Part shown: positions 28,172 to 37,838 of the stretch, in pieces
Layout of the letters: each line of letters opens with the position of its first letter
How positions within the stretch are numbered: position 1 is the first letter of the stretch
Source: Burkholderiales bacterium
GTDB taxonomy: Bacteria; Pseudomonadota; Gammaproteobacteria; Burkholderiales; Burkholderiaceae_C
Assembly (NCBI GenBank): GCA_029268225.1
Contig: JAJUGJ010000002.1
Coordinates: 173,530-237,529, forward strand
DNA length: 64,000 bases
Direction of reading: 5' to 3'
Program-made: the position numbers and the translations under genes
The notes under the pieces: model-generated
Told to the model about the DNA's origin: nothing
The model's input: only the letters and a program-made list of their open reading frames with translations
The model's database searches: none

Positions 28172-30457
28172 ATGAAGACCCATCCCCTGCTGACTCGTCT
28201 CCGCGCCACGGCGCTGGTCATGGCCCTGGCCCTGGGCTGGGGGCCTGGCGGTTTCCTGACTGTGCGCCAGGCCCTGGCTGCTCCGCAGGCGGGGACCCGG
28301 GAGGCGATGGTGACGCTGAACTTCGTCAACGCCGAGATCGAAGGGGTGGCCCGTGCCATGGCCGCCATCCTGGACCGACAGATCCTGGTGGATCCACGTG
28401 TCAAGGGCACGATCACGCTCTACAGCGACCAGCCCATGAGCACGCGTGCGGCTTACCAGAACTTCCTGGCGGCCCTGCGCGGCCAGGGTTTCAGCGTGGT
28501 GGACGTGGCCGGCCTGCTCAAGGTGGTGCCCGAGGCCGAGGCCAAGTTGCAGACCGGCACGGTGGACGTGGGCGCGGTGCGCCGCTCGGGCGATCAGGTG
28601 CTCACGCAGATCTTCCGTCTGCAAAACGAGAACGCCAACAACCTGGTGGCGGTGCTGCGTCCGCTGATCAGCCCGAACAACACCATCAACGCGAACCCAT
28701 CGAGCAACACCCTGGTCATCACCGACTATGCGGACAACCTGCGGCGCATCGGCCAGATGATCGCGGCCCTGGATGTGCCCACGGCGTCGGACCTGGAAGC
28801 CATTCCGCTGCAGCATGCCGTCGCCGTGGACCTGGCCCCTGTGGTGCAGCGTCTGGCCGATGGCGGAGGTGCGGCGCCGGCCGCACCGGGCGCCGCGGCG
28901 GGGACCGGGGGCACGCTGGTGATGGCCGATGCCCGCACCAACACCCTGATGGTCCGGGCCTCGTCGCCCGCGCGCATGACCCTGGTGCGCAACCTGGTGC
29001 AGCGCCTTGACCGCCCCGGGAACACCGGCGTGGGGGGCAGCGGCATCCATGTGGTCTACCTCAAGAACGCCGATGCCGTGAAGCTGGCCCAGGTGTTGCG
29101 TGCCGCCTACCCAGGGGCCGGTGGCAGCGGGGCCAGTGGCGCAACGGGTGGCACCACGACGTCGACCACCCCGGCGACCCCGGCAACTGGCAACGCGCTG
29201 GGTGGGTCCGGTACGGGCAACGCTGCCGGTGCTTCGACCCAGTCCACTTCACCCGTGGCTGCGTCGGCCCAGCCGTCGACCGGGGGCTTCATCCAGGCCG
29301 ACCCGAGCACCAACTCTCTGATCATCACGGCCTCCGAGGCGCAGTATCGCCAGCTGCGTGCGGTCATCGATCAGCTTGACGGGCGCCGTGCCCAGATCTA
29401 CATCGAGGCCATGATCGTCAAGGTGGACGCCGAGAAGGCGGCCAGCCTCGGTGTGCAGTGGGCTGGCGGGGCCGGCAACAGCACGCTGGTGGGCGCCGGC
29501 GCGAACTTCACCGGCTTTGGCAAGATCCCGGCCCTCACCGATGTGCTCAGCAGCGCGGCCAACAACGCCGTGCCGGCCATCAACGGCTTCAACGTGGCCC
29601 TGGCGCGGCGCCTGAGCGATGGCAGCATCAGCCTGGGGGCTTTGGCCACCTTCCTGCAGACCGAGGCGGGCGGCAACATCCTGTCCACGCCCAACTTGGT
29701 CACCCTCGACAACGAAGAGGCCAAGATCGTGGTGGGTGAGAACGTGCCCTTCGTGACGGGCACCTACACCAACACCGGTTCGAGCTCCGGCTCGGTCAAT
29801 CCCTTCCAGACGGTGGAGCGCAAGGACGTGGGCCTGACCCTGCGCGTGCGCCCGCAGGTGGGCGAGGGCGGCGCCGTGCGCCTGACCATCTTCCAGGAAG
29901 ACGCCAGCGTCAAGAGCGCCACGGCTTCCGCCGCAAACGGCCCGACCACGTCCAAGAGCTCCATCGAGACCTCGGTGGTGGTCGACGATGGCGAGGTGCT
30001 GGTGCTCGGCGGGCTGATGAAGGACGAGTACGCCGATGGGCAGTCCAAGGTCCCGCTGTTGGGTGACATCCCCTACCTGGGCAACCTGTTCAAGAGTCAG
30101 GAGCGCAGCCGCAAGAAGACCAACCTGATGGTGTTCCTGCGTCCGATCGTGATGCGCAACCAGGATGCGGCCAATGCCCTGACGCTGGACCGCTATGACT
30201 ACATGCGTCAGCGCCAGCTGGACAGCCAGCCCAAGGAAAGCACCCTGTTGCCGATCAACGAGGCGCCGGTGATGGACCCGCTCAAGCTCAGCACCCGCAT
30301 GACCTTGCCCTCGACCCAGCAGCCCCTCGACGACCCGGGCAGCCCGGTGACCCAGGTGCTGATGCCCGCGGGATCGGGCTATGGCGCCAAGCTGGCTCCG
30401 GTGCCCGAGGCCAAGCCCGGTGGCGCGGTGCCGCCAGCCCCATCTGTGGCACCGTGA
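28172..30457 (+). CDS. gspD: Type II secretion system secretin
   Basis: Forms the multimeric outer-membrane channel. The 761-residue precursor has a signal peptide (about residues 1-36), then N0 ([16 protein letters not shown]), N1, N2 and N3 domains, and the C-terminal secretin core with [15 protein letters not shown] and [12 protein letters not shown] Gly/Ala/Ser/Thr-rich low-complexity insert sits inside N3 (about residues 310-370), which is common in GspD. The C-terminal tail beyond the core is Pro-rich and may replace the pilotin-binding S-domain. It is placed after gspN and before gspE, unlike the gspC-D-E order of gammaproteobacteria. Confidence 0.97.
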   Translation: MKTHPLLTRLRATALVMALALGWGPGGFLTVRQALAAPQAGTREAMVTLNFVNAEIEGVARAMAAILDRQILVDPRVKGTITLYSDQPMSTRAAYQNFLAALRGQGFSVVDVAGLLKVVPEAEAKLQTGTVDVGAVRRSGDQVLTQIFRLQNENANNLVAVLRPLISPNNTINANPSSNTLVITDYADNLRRIGQMIAALDVPTASDLEAIPLQHAVAVDLAPVVQRLADGGGAAPAAPGAAAGTGGTLVMADARTNTLMVRASSPARMTLVRNLVQRLDRPGNTGVGGSGIHVVYLKNADAVKLAQVLRAAYPGAGGSGASGATGGTTTSTTPATPATGNALGGSGTGNAAGASTQSTSPVAASAQPSTGGFIQADPSTNSLIITASEAQYRQLRAVIDQLDGRRAQIYIEAMIVKVDAEKAASLGVQWAGGAGNSTLVGAGANFTGFGKIPALTDVLSSAANNAVPAINGFNVALARRLSDGSISLGALATFLQTEAGGNILSTPNLVTLDNEEAKIVVGENVPFVTGTYTNTGSSSGSVNPFQTVERKDVGLTLRVRPQVGEGGAVRLTIFQEDASVKSATASAANGPTTSKSSIETSVVVDDGEVLVLGGLMKDEYADGQSKVPLLGDIPYLGNLFKSQERSRKKTNLMVFLRPIVMRNQDAANALTLDRYDYMRQRQLDSQPKESTLLPINEAPVMDPLKLSTRMTLPSTQQPLDDPGSPVTQVLMPAGSGYGAKLAPVPEAKPGGAVPPAPSVAP

Positions 30458-30476
30458 GCCAGGGAGCACGCAAACC

Positions 30477-31901
30477 ATGGGCGCACGCCATCCTCTTCCT
30501 TACGCCTTCGCCAAGGCGCACAACCTGCTGCTGGAGCAAGACGGTGAGCGCGCCACGCTGTGGGCCAGCCTGAACGTCTCGCATGCGGCCTTGTCCGAGG
30601 TGATGCGCCTGTACGCCGTGCACCGCATCGAGCACGATCCGCCTGACACGTTGGCGCAGCGCATCGCGGCCGCCTATTCGGGCGGCGAGGGCAGCGCCGC
30701 GGCGGTGGTCGGTGAGGTCGAAAGCGCGGTGGACCTGTCGCGCATGCTGCAGGAGCTGCCGGCGGTGGAAGACCTGCTCGAATCGAGCAACGACGCACCC
30801 ATCATCCGCATGCTCAACGCGCTGCTGACGCAGGCCACCAAGGACGGCGCGTCCGACATCCACATCGAGCCCTACGAGCGTTCGTCGGCCGTGCGCTTCC
30901 GGGTGGACGGCACGCTGCGCGAGGTGGTGCAGCCCAACAAGGCCCTGCACGCCGCGCTGATCTCGCGCCTGAAGATCATGGCCGAGCTCGACATCTCCGA
31001 AAAGCGCTTGCCGCAAGACGGCCGCATCTCCTTGCGCATCGGCGGCCGCGCGGTCGACGTGCGGGTGTCCACGCTGCCTTCGGCCCATGGCGAACGCGCT
31101 GTGTTGCGGATCCTGGACAAGGGCGACACCAGCAAGTTCACGCTCGAATCGTTGGGCATGAGCGGCGAGTCGCTCGACCGCTTCAAGCGATTGCTGCGCC
31201 AGCCGCACGGCATCGTGCTGGTCACCGGGCCCACCGGCTCGGGCAAGACTACCACGCTGTACGCCGGCCTGAGCACGGTGGACGCGTCCACCACCAATGT
31301 GCTGACGGTGGAAGACCCGGTCGAATACGAGCTGCCCGGCATCGGCCAGACCCAGGTCAACGCCAAGATCGACCTGACCTTTGCCAAGGCCCTGCGCGCC
31401 ATCCTGCGTCAGGACCCGGACGTCATCATGATCGGTGAAATCCGCGACTTCGAGACCGCGCAGATCGCCGTGCAGGCCTCGCTGACGGGTCACTTGGTGC
31501 TGGCCACGCTGCACACCAACGACGCGCCCAGCGCCGTCACCCGCCTGACCGACATGGGCATCGAGCCCTTCTTGCTGTCGTCCTCGCTGCTGGGCGTGCT
31601 CGGCCAGCGTCTGGTGCGCAAGCTGTGTCCGCACTGTAAGCGCGAGGATGAGCAGGGCCGCTGGCACCCGGTCGGCTGCGCGGAGTGCGGCATGAGCGGC
31701 TACAAGGGCCGCACCGGGGTGTACGAGCTGATGGTGGCCGACGACGAGATCCGTGGGCTCATCCACGCGCAGGCGGCCGAGTCCCAGTTGTTCGAAGTCG
31801 CTCAGAAGGCCGGCATGAAGACCATGCGCGACGACGGCGACCGTCTGGTGGCCGAAGGCGTGACCTCCCTGGAAGAGGTCTTGCGGGTCACCCGCGAATA
31901 A
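30477..31901 (+). CDS. gspE: Type II secretion system ATPase E
   Basis: Cytoplasmic hexameric ATPase that powers pseudopilus assembly. The 474-residue protein has an N-terminal GspL-binding region, then the catalytic core with Walker [10 protein letters not shown] (about residues 250-258), the Asp box, Walker B-like IGEIRD, and the His box ([12 protein letters not shown]). The zinc-binding four-cysteine motif is complete: CPHC and CAEC near residues 384-404. The ATG at 30477 has AGGGAG upstream. It is followed ten bases later by gspF. Confidence 0.98.
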   Translation: MGARHPLPYAFAKAHNLLLEQDGERATLWASLNVSHAALSEVMRLYAVHRIEHDPPDTLAQRIAAAYSGGEGSAAAVVGEVESAVDLSRMLQELPAVEDLLESSNDAPIIRMLNALLTQATKDGASDIHIEPYERSSAVRFRVDGTLREVVQPNKALHAALISRLKIMAELDISEKRLPQDGRISLRIGGRAVDVRVSTLPSAHGERAVLRILDKGDTSKFTLESLGMSGESLDRFKRLLRQPHGIVLVTGPTGSGKTTTLYAGLSTVDASTTNVLTVEDPVEYELPGIGQTQVNAKIDLTFAKALRAILRQDPDVIMIGEIRDFETAQIAVQASLTGHLVLATLHTNDAPSAVTRLTDMGIEPFLLSSSLLGVLGQRLVRKLCPHCKREDEQGRWHPVGCAECGMSGYKGRTGVYELMVADDEIRGLIHAQAAESQLFEVAQKAGMKTMRDDGDRLVAEGVTSLEEVLRVTRE

Positions 31902-31910
31902 GGGCGGGCG

Positions 31911-33131
31911 ATGCCGGCTTTCAAGTTCGAAGCGCTCAACGCCGCGGGCAAGACCGTCAACGGCCTGGTCGAGGCCGACACACCCAAGGCGGCGCGTGCG
32001 CAGCTGCGCGGCCAGCAACTGGTGCCGCTGAAAGTGGAGCCCACGGTGGTGGCCGAGGGGGATGCCGGTGGCTCGGGTCAGTTGTTTGCACGCCGTGTGT
32101 TCAACGCCACCGCCCTGGCGATCTGGACGCGACAGCTCTCGGGCCTGGTCGTCGCCGGCCTGCCGCTGGAGCGGGCCCTGACCGCCCTGGCCGACGAGGC
32201 CGAAGACCCGCGCCAGCGCGAGTTGGTCGCGCACCTGCGCGCCGAGGTCAACGCGGGCTCGACCTTTGCGCGGGCGCTGAGTGGCTCGCCCCGCGAGTTC
32301 GACGAGGTCTACCGTGGGGTGGTGGCGGCCGGCGAGCAAAGCGGCCAGCTCGGCAATGTGCTGGAAAAGCTCGCCAACGACCTGGAAGAGCAGCAGGCCC
32401 TGACCTCCAAGCTCATCGGCGCCACGCTCTATCCGGCCATCGTCTCGGTGTTTGCCGTGGTCATTGTGGTGGCGCTGCTGGTGTTCGTGGTGCCGCAGGT
32501 GGCCCAGGTGTTTGCCAGCAGCAAACGGGCGCTGCCCATGCTCACCCAGTTCATGCTGGGCTTGAGCGCCTTCATGCGCAACTGGGGGTGGCTGCTGGCG
32601 CTGGCGCTGGTGGGCGGTGGCACCGGTCTGGTGCTGGCGCGTCGCAACGAGGACTTTCGTGTGCGCTTCGATGCCTTCTGGCTGGGGTTGCCCATCATCG
32701 GGCGCCTGGCCAAGGGCTACAACGCCGCGCGCTTTGCCGGCACGCTGGCCATGCTGGCGGGCTCGGGCGTGCCCATCCTCAAGGCCTTGCAGGCGGCCGC
32801 CGAAACCCTGTCCAACCGTGCCATGCGCGCTGACGCCATGGACTGTCTGGACCAGGTGCGCGAAGGGGCCCCGCTGGCCTCGGCCCTGGCCGCCAAAAAG
32901 CGCTTTCCGGGCCTGCTGGCCATGTTCGCCCGCCTGGGCGAACAGACCGGGCAGTTGCCTGTGATGTTGCAGCGTGCGGCCAACCAGTTGGGCGCCGAGG
33001 TCACGCGCAAGGCGCTGGCCATTGCCACCATCCTGGAGCCGCTGTTGATCGTGGCCATGGGCCTGGTGGTGATGCTCATCGTCATGTCGGTGATGCTGCC
33101 CATCATGCAGATGAACACCTGGGTGAAATGA
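31911..33131 (+). CDS. gspF: Type II secretion system inner membrane platform protein
   Basis: Polytopic inner membrane protein at the centre of the assembly platform. The 406-residue length is standard. Two homologous cytoplasmic helical domains (first near 65-190, second near 265-385) flank three membrane segments. Signatures include WTRQLSGLVVAGLPLERAL, EQSGQLGNVLEKLA and the repeat GEQTGQLPVMLQRAA, and the C-terminal membrane helix followed by LPIMQMNTWV. It is the last gsp gene, though another gene follows after only four bases. Confidence 0.97.
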   Translation: MPAFKFEALNAAGKTVNGLVEADTPKAARAQLRGQQLVPLKVEPTVVAEGDAGGSGQLFARRVFNATALAIWTRQLSGLVVAGLPLERALTALADEAEDPRQRELVAHLRAEVNAGSTFARALSGSPREFDEVYRGVVAAGEQSGQLGNVLEKLANDLEEQQALTSKLIGATLYPAIVSVFAVVIVVALLVFVVPQVAQVFASSKRALPMLTQFMLGLSAFMRNWGWLLALALVGGGTGLVLARRNEDFRVRFDAFWLGLPIIGRLAKGYNAARFAGTLAMLAGSGVPILKALQAAAETLSNRAMRADAMDCLDQVREGAPLASALAAKKRFPGLLAMFARLGEQTGQLPVMLQRAANQLGAEVTRKALAIATILEPLLIVAMGLVVMLIVMSVMLPIMQMNTWVK

Positions 33132-33135
33132 CGCG

Positions 33136-34053
33136 ATGGCCGCCTCTCTGAACGGCAAGCTGGTGGTCGCGATCTCTTCGCGCGCCCTGTTCGATTTCGA
33201 AGAAGAAAACCAGCTGTTTGAAGGCGCCGATGACCGCGCCTACATGGCCCTGCAACTGGCCAAGGTCGATGAGCCGGCGCGTCCCGGCGTCGCCTTCTCG
33301 CTGGTGCGCAAGCTGCTGGCCTTCAACACGCCCGACGCGCAACGCGTCGAGGTCGTCATCCTCTCGCGCAACGATCCGGTCTCGGGCATGCGGGTGTTCC
33401 GCTCGGCGCGTCACTACGGCCTGCCCATCGAGCGCGGCGTGTTCACGCGTGGCGAGAGCCCCTGGCGCTACCTGCGCCCCTTGCAGGCACATCTGTTTTT
33501 GTCGGCCAATGAGGCCGATGTGCGCTCGGCCCTGGGTGCGGGCGTGCCGGCGGCGCGCGTGCTGCCCCATGCCGCGCGTGCCGGTGAGGCCCATCCCCAC
33601 GAGGTGCGCATCGCCTTCGACGGCGACGCCGTGCTGTTTTCCGACGAGGCCGAGCAGGTCTACCAGCGGGGCGGGCTCGATGCCTTCCAGGCCCATGAGG
33701 TTGCGCTGGCCGAGCAGCCCCTGCCCGATGGGCCCTTCAAGCCCTTGCTGCAAGCCCTGCACGCCCTGCAGCAGCACGCAGCCAGCGGCGGCACGAACGG
33801 CATGCGCATCCGCACCGCCCTGGTCACGGCGCGCGGGGCCCCGGCGCACGAGCGCGCCATCCGCACCCTGATGGACTGGGGCATCGAGGTGCACGAAGCC
33901 TTGTTCCTCGGCGGGCTGCCCAAGGGCGAGTTCCTGCGCGAGTTCGAGCCCGACTTCTTCTTCGACGATCAGACCGGCCACGTGAACAACGCAGCGCCCC
34001 ATGTGCCGTCGGGCCATGTGGCCGCGGGGGTCACGAACGCCCCCGGCGCTTGA
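33136..34053 (+). CDS. 5'-nucleotidase family protein
   Basis: Matches the soluble cytosolic 5'-nucleotidase family (Pfam 5-nucleotidase type) over its full 305 residues: KLVVAISSRALFDFEEE at the start with the DFEEE acidic cluster, YMALQLAKVDEPARPGVAFSLV, ILSRNDPVSGMRVF, HLFLSANEADV, IAFDGDAVLFSDEAE, and FFFDDQTGH near the end. The acidic motifs fit a HAD-like metal-dependent phosphatase. The ATG lies four bases after the gspF stop, so it is probably cotranscribed with the secretion genes. A functional link to secretion is not obvious and the proximity may just be local. Confidence 0.82.
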   Translation: MAASLNGKLVVAISSRALFDFEEENQLFEGADDRAYMALQLAKVDEPARPGVAFSLVRKLLAFNTPDAQRVEVVILSRNDPVSGMRVFRSARHYGLPIERGVFTRGESPWRYLRPLQAHLFLSANEADVRSALGAGVPAARVLPHAARAGEAHPHEVRIAFDGDAVLFSDEAEQVYQRGGLDAFQAHEVALAEQPLPDGPFKPLLQALHALQQHAASGGTNGMRIRTALVTARGAPAHERAIRTLMDWGIEVHEALFLGGLPKGEFLREFEPDFFFDDQTGHVNNAAPHVPSGHVAAGVTNAPGA

Positions 34054-34124
34054 CCCTGCGCTGGCTTGTCCTGGCTTTGACGTGGTAAAACTGGTCGCCC
34101 CGTTTTGCCCGCCCAGGATGCCGC

Positions 34125-34904
34125 ATGTTTCTGAACGACTTTTTTGCCGACGCCGATGAGGACCTGGTCGGCTGCATCCGTTGCCGCAACGCGAAGCCGC
34201 TGCACCTGGCGTTGAAGATGGCCTTCCAGCCCATCGTGGACGTGGACGCCCGCAGCGTGTTCGCCTATGAGGCGCTGGTGCGCGGTGCCAACGGGGCGTC
34301 GGCCGCCGAGATCCTGGCGGCCGTGGCCCCGGAGGAGATGTACAGCTTTGACCAGACCTGCCGCGTGCTGGCCATCGACACGGCCCAGCGCCTGGGCATG
34401 ACGTCTTACCTGTCCATCAACTTCCTGCCCAATGCGGTGTACGAGCCGTCCACCTGCATCCGCCTGACGCTGGCGGCCGCGCGCAAGGTGGGCTTCCCCC
34501 CGGACCGCCTGATCTTCGAGCTGACCGAAGGCGAAAAGATCCGCGACCCGGCCCACGCGCTGCGCATCATCAAGGACTATCAGCAGCGGGGTTTCCTCAC
34601 CGCCATCGACGATTTCGGGGCCGGCTATTCGGGCCTGAACCTGCTGGCCGATTTCCAGCCGCACCTCGTCAAGCTCGACATGGCGCTCACGCGTGACATC
34701 GACCGCGACCCGGTGCGCCGCGCCATCGTGGGCGGCGTGATCGGCACCTGCAAGGCCCTGGGCTGCAAGGTCATCGCCGAAGGCATCGAAACCCCGCAAG
34801 AACTCGACACCCTGCGTGAGCTGGGCGTGTCGATGTTCCAAGGCTATTTGCTGGCGCGTCCGCAGGTCGAGGCGCTGCCCGAACCCGACTGGCAACACTG
34901 CTGA
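34125..34904 (+). CDS. EAL-domain cyclic-di-GMP phosphodiesterase
   Basis: A stand-alone EAL domain of 259 residues, predicted to cleave c-di-GMP to pGpG. All catalytic residues can be seen: YEALVRG (the EAL signature), the Asn of INFLP, FELTE, the DDFGAG loop, KLDM, and AEGIET. A short N-terminal part with two close cysteines (CIRCRNAKP, about residues 17-25) precedes the domain and could bind metal or form a redox switch. No membrane segment or sensory domain is present. It lies on the same strand 71 bases after the nucleotidase. Confidence 0.9.
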   Translation: MFLNDFFADADEDLVGCIRCRNAKPLHLALKMAFQPIVDVDARSVFAYEALVRGANGASAAEILAAVAPEEMYSFDQTCRVLAIDTAQRLGMTSYLSINFLPNAVYEPSTCIRLTLAAARKVGFPPDRLIFELTEGEKIRDPAHALRIIKDYQQRGFLTAIDDFGAGYSGLNLLADFQPHLVKLDMALTRDIDRDPVRRAIVGGVIGTCKALGCKVIAEGIETPQELDTLRELGVSMFQGYLLARPQVEALPEPDWQHC

Positions 34905-34932
34905 GGTCGATTCACGAACGGACCTGATCGCG

Positions 34933-35544
34933 TCAGTCCATGTGGCGCCGGTTCATCTTGGCCCGGAACAACTCGCGGATGCTCACCTCGCGCGGGCCAG
35001 GGATCAGTTCATAGCTTTCGCCCGCGGCGATCGTGCCGGGCTGGATCACCGACAGGTAAAAGCCGCAGTAGCCCGACTGGGCCATCATCTTGGTCGCCTG
35101 TCTGAAGCCCATGATGGCGTCGAACTTGAAGCAGGGTCTGCGCGGTTCGCTGACAGCCAGCACGCAGTCGGCAAACTTGAGTTGGTCGCCCACATGGGCG
35201 TCGCCTTCCAGCAGGCCCGTGAGGGTGAGGTTTTCGCCCAGCATGCCGTGTGGCAGGGGCTCGTTCCAGGCCTGCACCCCCGCTTGGGCGCGCACCGTCT
35301 GCCAGAAGGCGTAGTGCTCGTGCGGGTAGGCGTAGACGGCCTTGTTCAGGCCTCCGTGTACCGTCAGATCAGCCTGCTCGTCGCCGGCCAGACCCAATCG
35401 CTGCACCGCGATCCGCTGCGGGTCGGCCGGGGTGCTGACCGCGCGCTTGACGATGCCACTGAGGATGCGACGCCCCTCGATGTCGAGCGGCGTGGCCGCA
35501 GCGGTGTTGACGGACAGGATCTGGCGCGGCAGAAGCGTGGACAT
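34933..35544 (-). CDS. MOSC-domain protein
   Basis: The 203-residue protein is a full MOSC domain of the YiiM type. The invariant cysteine sits in EPRRPCFKFD, and family residues GLAGDEQADLTVHGGLNKAVYAYP and GENLTLTGL are present. MOSC domains bind molybdenum cofactor or handle metal-sulphur groups; related YiiM proteins reduce N-hydroxylated compounds. It is therefore notable that the next locus upstream on the same strand (35629-37838) is a tungstate/molybdate-type ABC system. The two may share a link to molybdenum, but the 84-base gap leaves cotranscription open. Confidence 0.87.
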   Translation of the reverse strand: MSTLLPRQILSVNTAAATPLDIEGRRILSGIVKRAVSTPADPQRIAVQRLGLAGDEQADLTVHGGLNKAVYAYPHEHYAFWQTVRAQAGVQAWNEPLPHGMLGENLTLTGLLEGDAHVGDQLKFADCVLAVSEPRRPCFKFDAIMGFRQATKMMAQSGYCGFYLSVIQPGTIAAGESYELIPGPREVSIRELFRAKMNRRHMD

Positions 35545-35628
35545 GATCGGGGCGCAATCGGGTGAGGGCGGAAACAGGAACGCAGGTCGGCAGTATGCGC
35601 CCGTTCCCTCCGCCCGGGCGGGGCGCGC

Positions 35629-37029
35629 TCAATGCCAGGCGGACACGGCCGTCGCCATGGCCTTGAAGCCGACCACGCAGGGCTGACCCGGCTGCCAGTT
35701 CATCTGCTGAATGGCCTTGCGAGTCAGCAGGGCCCACACGCTCGGGGGCGGTTGCTCGGCATTGCCGTGCAGTCCGAGTGCCTGATCCAGTTCGATCCCG
35801 ACGGCGCCATAGGTGCCGTGCTCGCCGGCCAGCATCACCTGGGTGATGCGGCCATGCAGGCAGTTGAGGCTGCTGGTGTCGGCGGGGGGCTGGCGGTGCA
35901 GGCTCAGGTCGCGGGCGCGCAGTTTCAGTCGCACCGTGCTGCCCACCGGATGCAGCATCGCGGGCACCGTGATGCGCTGCCCCCCGACATCGACCTCACT
36001 GAGCAGCCAGTTCAGGTCGTGGCGGCGCACCACGCCTTCGAGCACGCTGCCGGCGTCGGTGCCTTCCAGGAAGGTCGAGAGGGAGACGTCCGACAGCACC
36101 TGGGCCGCGGGCCCCGCGCTGGCCATGCGGCCTTCGTGCAGCACCAGCACATCGTCGGCCAGTCGCACCACTTCGCTCATGCGGGGGCTCACCAGCACCA
36201 TGGGGATGCGCCAACGGCGCGGGATCTCGGCCAGCAAGGTCAGCAATTCGTCGTGCTCGTGTGCCGGCACCTCGCCCAGCGGGTTGTCGAGCAGCAGCGC
36301 CTGTGGCGCGGAGAGCAGGGCCCGACCGAGGGCGACGCGCACACGCTGTGCGGCCGTGAGCTGGGCGGGGCGACGGGAGAGCAGGGGAGACAGGGCCAGC
36401 CAGGCGACCACCTGATCGAAGTCGGGGGCGTCGGCGGGTGGGGTGCCGCGCGGCAGGCCGTAGCGCAGGTTGCCACGCACGCTCAGGTGGGTGAACAGGT
36501 GGGCATGGGCGTCCAGCCAGACCAGGCGGCGCTGGTGCACGGGCAGGTTGATGCGCGCCGAACCGTCGTACACCGTGTCCTGGCCGATGGCGATGCGCCC
36601 TCCGCGTACCGGGATGAGGCCGGCGGTGGCCTGCAGCAGGGCGCTTTGACTGGCGGGTTCACGCCCCACCAGGGCACAGACGCGGCCGGGTGGCACGCGA
36701 AACTGCGCCCGGATGTCGAGCCCAGGTTGCTGCAGACGCAGCTCGACACTGAGGGCCCGGGCCGGGGTGGCCATCGCGCGGTGCCGCGTCAGGCGGGGGG
36801 CCGGCAGCTGCAGCGCCAAGGTCCACCAACTGCGCCAACGCGAGGCACCCAGGGTGTGGGCGAGTGGGCGGCTCATGGGGGGCAGGGACTGGGTGCGCTG
36901 CCCCATCCACATCAACAAGGCCAGCACCGCCATCAGGCTGGCGGCCACGACGTTGCCGAGCAGGGGCAGGTCGACCTGCCCGTCGGGCAGCGTGGGCAAC
37001 CACGACCAGGTGCGCAGCCAGGCGTCCAT
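35629..37029 (-). CDS. Permease-remnant/degenerate ABC ATPase/MOP fusion, molybdate-tungstate type
   Basis: A 466-residue protein in an intact frame. Residues 21-43 form one membrane helix, followed by AHTLGASRWRSWWTLAL (57-73), which looks like the EAA loop of an ABC permease. An ATPase-like domain spans about 92-330 and a TOBE/MOP domain about 350-460. It aligns by eye with ModC, yet every catalytic motif is altered: Walker A reads GREPASQS (Lys replaced by Gln128), the Q-loop glutamine is Leu172, the signature is LTAAQ, Walker B ends LLLDNP (Glu replaced by Asn249), and the H-loop His is Pro282. ATP hydrolysis seems unlikely. The start at 37029 follows AGGAGG by six bases. It could be a decaying transporter or a repurposed oxyanion sensor. 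Confidence 0.72.
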   Translation of the reverse strand: MDAWLRTWSWLPTLPDGQVDLPLLGNVVAASLMAVLALLMWMGQRTQSLPPMSRPLAHTLGASRWRSWWTLALQLPAPRLTRHRAMATPARALSVELRLQQPGLDIRAQFRVPPGRVCALVGREPASQSALLQATAGLIPVRGGRIAIGQDTVYDGSARINLPVHQRRLVWLDAHAHLFTHLSVRGNLRYGLPRGTPPADAPDFDQVVAWLALSPLLSRRPAQLTAAQRVRVALGRALLSAPQALLLDNPLGEVPAHEHDELLTLLAEIPRRWRIPMVLVSPRMSEVVRLADDVLVLHEGRMASAGPAAQVLSDVSLSTFLEGTDAGSVLEGVVRRHDLNWLLSEVDVGGQRITVPAMLHPVGSTVRLKLRARDLSLHRQPPADTSSLNCLHGRITQVMLAGEHGTYGAVGIELDQALGLHGNAEQPPPSVWALLTRKAIQQMNWQPGQPCVVGFKAMATAVSAWH

Positions 37030-37031
37030 CG

Positions 37032-37838
37032 TCATCCTCCTCGGGGGCCTTGCCAACCCGGACGGCTGGCTTTGACCGCGTTCTGCGCCAGGGGCCACTG
37101 CAGCCATTTCACCAGCAGCTTGGCACCAGGGTGGCGGGCGTGGAACGCGCAGGCGATCTGGGCTTCCAGCATCAGCTGAGGGCCTCCCGCCAGCCAGATC
37201 TTGCGGGGCTCTCCCTGTGGCGGGGTGGCCTGCCACTGTGCGCGGGTCATGAGGCGATAGCTGGGCAAGCGGGCGCCGGTCTGCACGCTGGCCGCCAGAC
37301 TCAGCAAGGCGCGCAGTTGGCCGCCACTGAGCCGATGGGCCAGCGCCTCCAGGGGGGAGTCGGCTTCCAGCGGTTGCCAGCTGGCCACGCCGGCGCGACA
37401 GGCGGCCAGCACCTGCTGCAGCGCGCGACCGGCATCGGTCTCGCCCCGGATGCCGGCGACGTCGGTGGCCGGGCCCAACAGCAGCACATCGGTGCGGGCC
37501 ACCGTCTTGCGGTCGAAGATCAGGCCTTCCTGGTCCAGGCGGTCGGCGCGTGGGTGAGACAAAAACAGGCCAGCGTCGATGGCACCCTGCTCCAGGGCGG
37601 TCAGCACCTGTCGGGTGCCCATGGCCTCGAAGCGTGCGGTCCAGCCCAGGTCCTGACGCATGGACGATTGCCAGCGTCCGGTCAGACCGGTGCTGATCAG
37701 CAGGGGGTCGGCGCCGATGCGCGGGCTGTCGGCGCGTGCCGGCACCCGTCCCTGGGCCAGGCTCATCGAAGGCGCTGCCAGCAGGCCCAGGCCGGGCAGG
37801 GAGGCGGTGCAGAAGGTGCGGCGGGCGGAGAGAGGCAT
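37032..37838 (-). CDS. Tungstate/molybdate-type substrate-binding protein
   Basis: Periplasmic binding protein of 268 residues. The N-terminus has a signal peptide with a twin-arginine-like SARRTF. The mature part resembles TupA-type tungstate binders: LLISTGLTGRW, GTRQVLTALEQGAIDAGLFLSHPRAD, and DVLLLGPATDVAGIRG. The stop overlaps the start region of the fused ABC protein (ATGA at 37032-37035), so the two are translationally coupled. The usual family signature of a free two-domain permease is missing from the locus, which raises the question of what this binder feeds. Ligand identity is inferred from family resemblance only. Confidence 0.75.
   Translation of the reverse strand: MPLSARRTFCTASLPGLGLLAAPSMSLAQGRVPARADSPRIGADPLLISTGLTGRWQSSMRQDLGWTARFEAMGTRQVLTALEQGAIDAGLFLSHPRADRLDQEGLIFDRKTVARTDVLLLGPATDVAGIRGETDAGRALQQVLAACRAGVASWQPLEADSPLEALAHRLSGGQLRALLSLAASVQTGARLPSYRLMTRAQWQATPPQGEPRKIWLAGGPQLMLEAQIACAFHARHPGAKLLVKWLQWPLAQNAVKASRPGWQGPRGG

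Noticed and set aside
29100..29290. Repeat tract or frameshift in gspD
   Set aside because: The Gly/Ser/Thr/Ala-rich stretch is in frame and such low-complexity inserts are common in secretin N3 domains.
30288..33158. 956-codon minus-strand open frame
   Set aside because: Antisense to gspE and gspF, with a His/Gly/Arg-rich composition and no family match.
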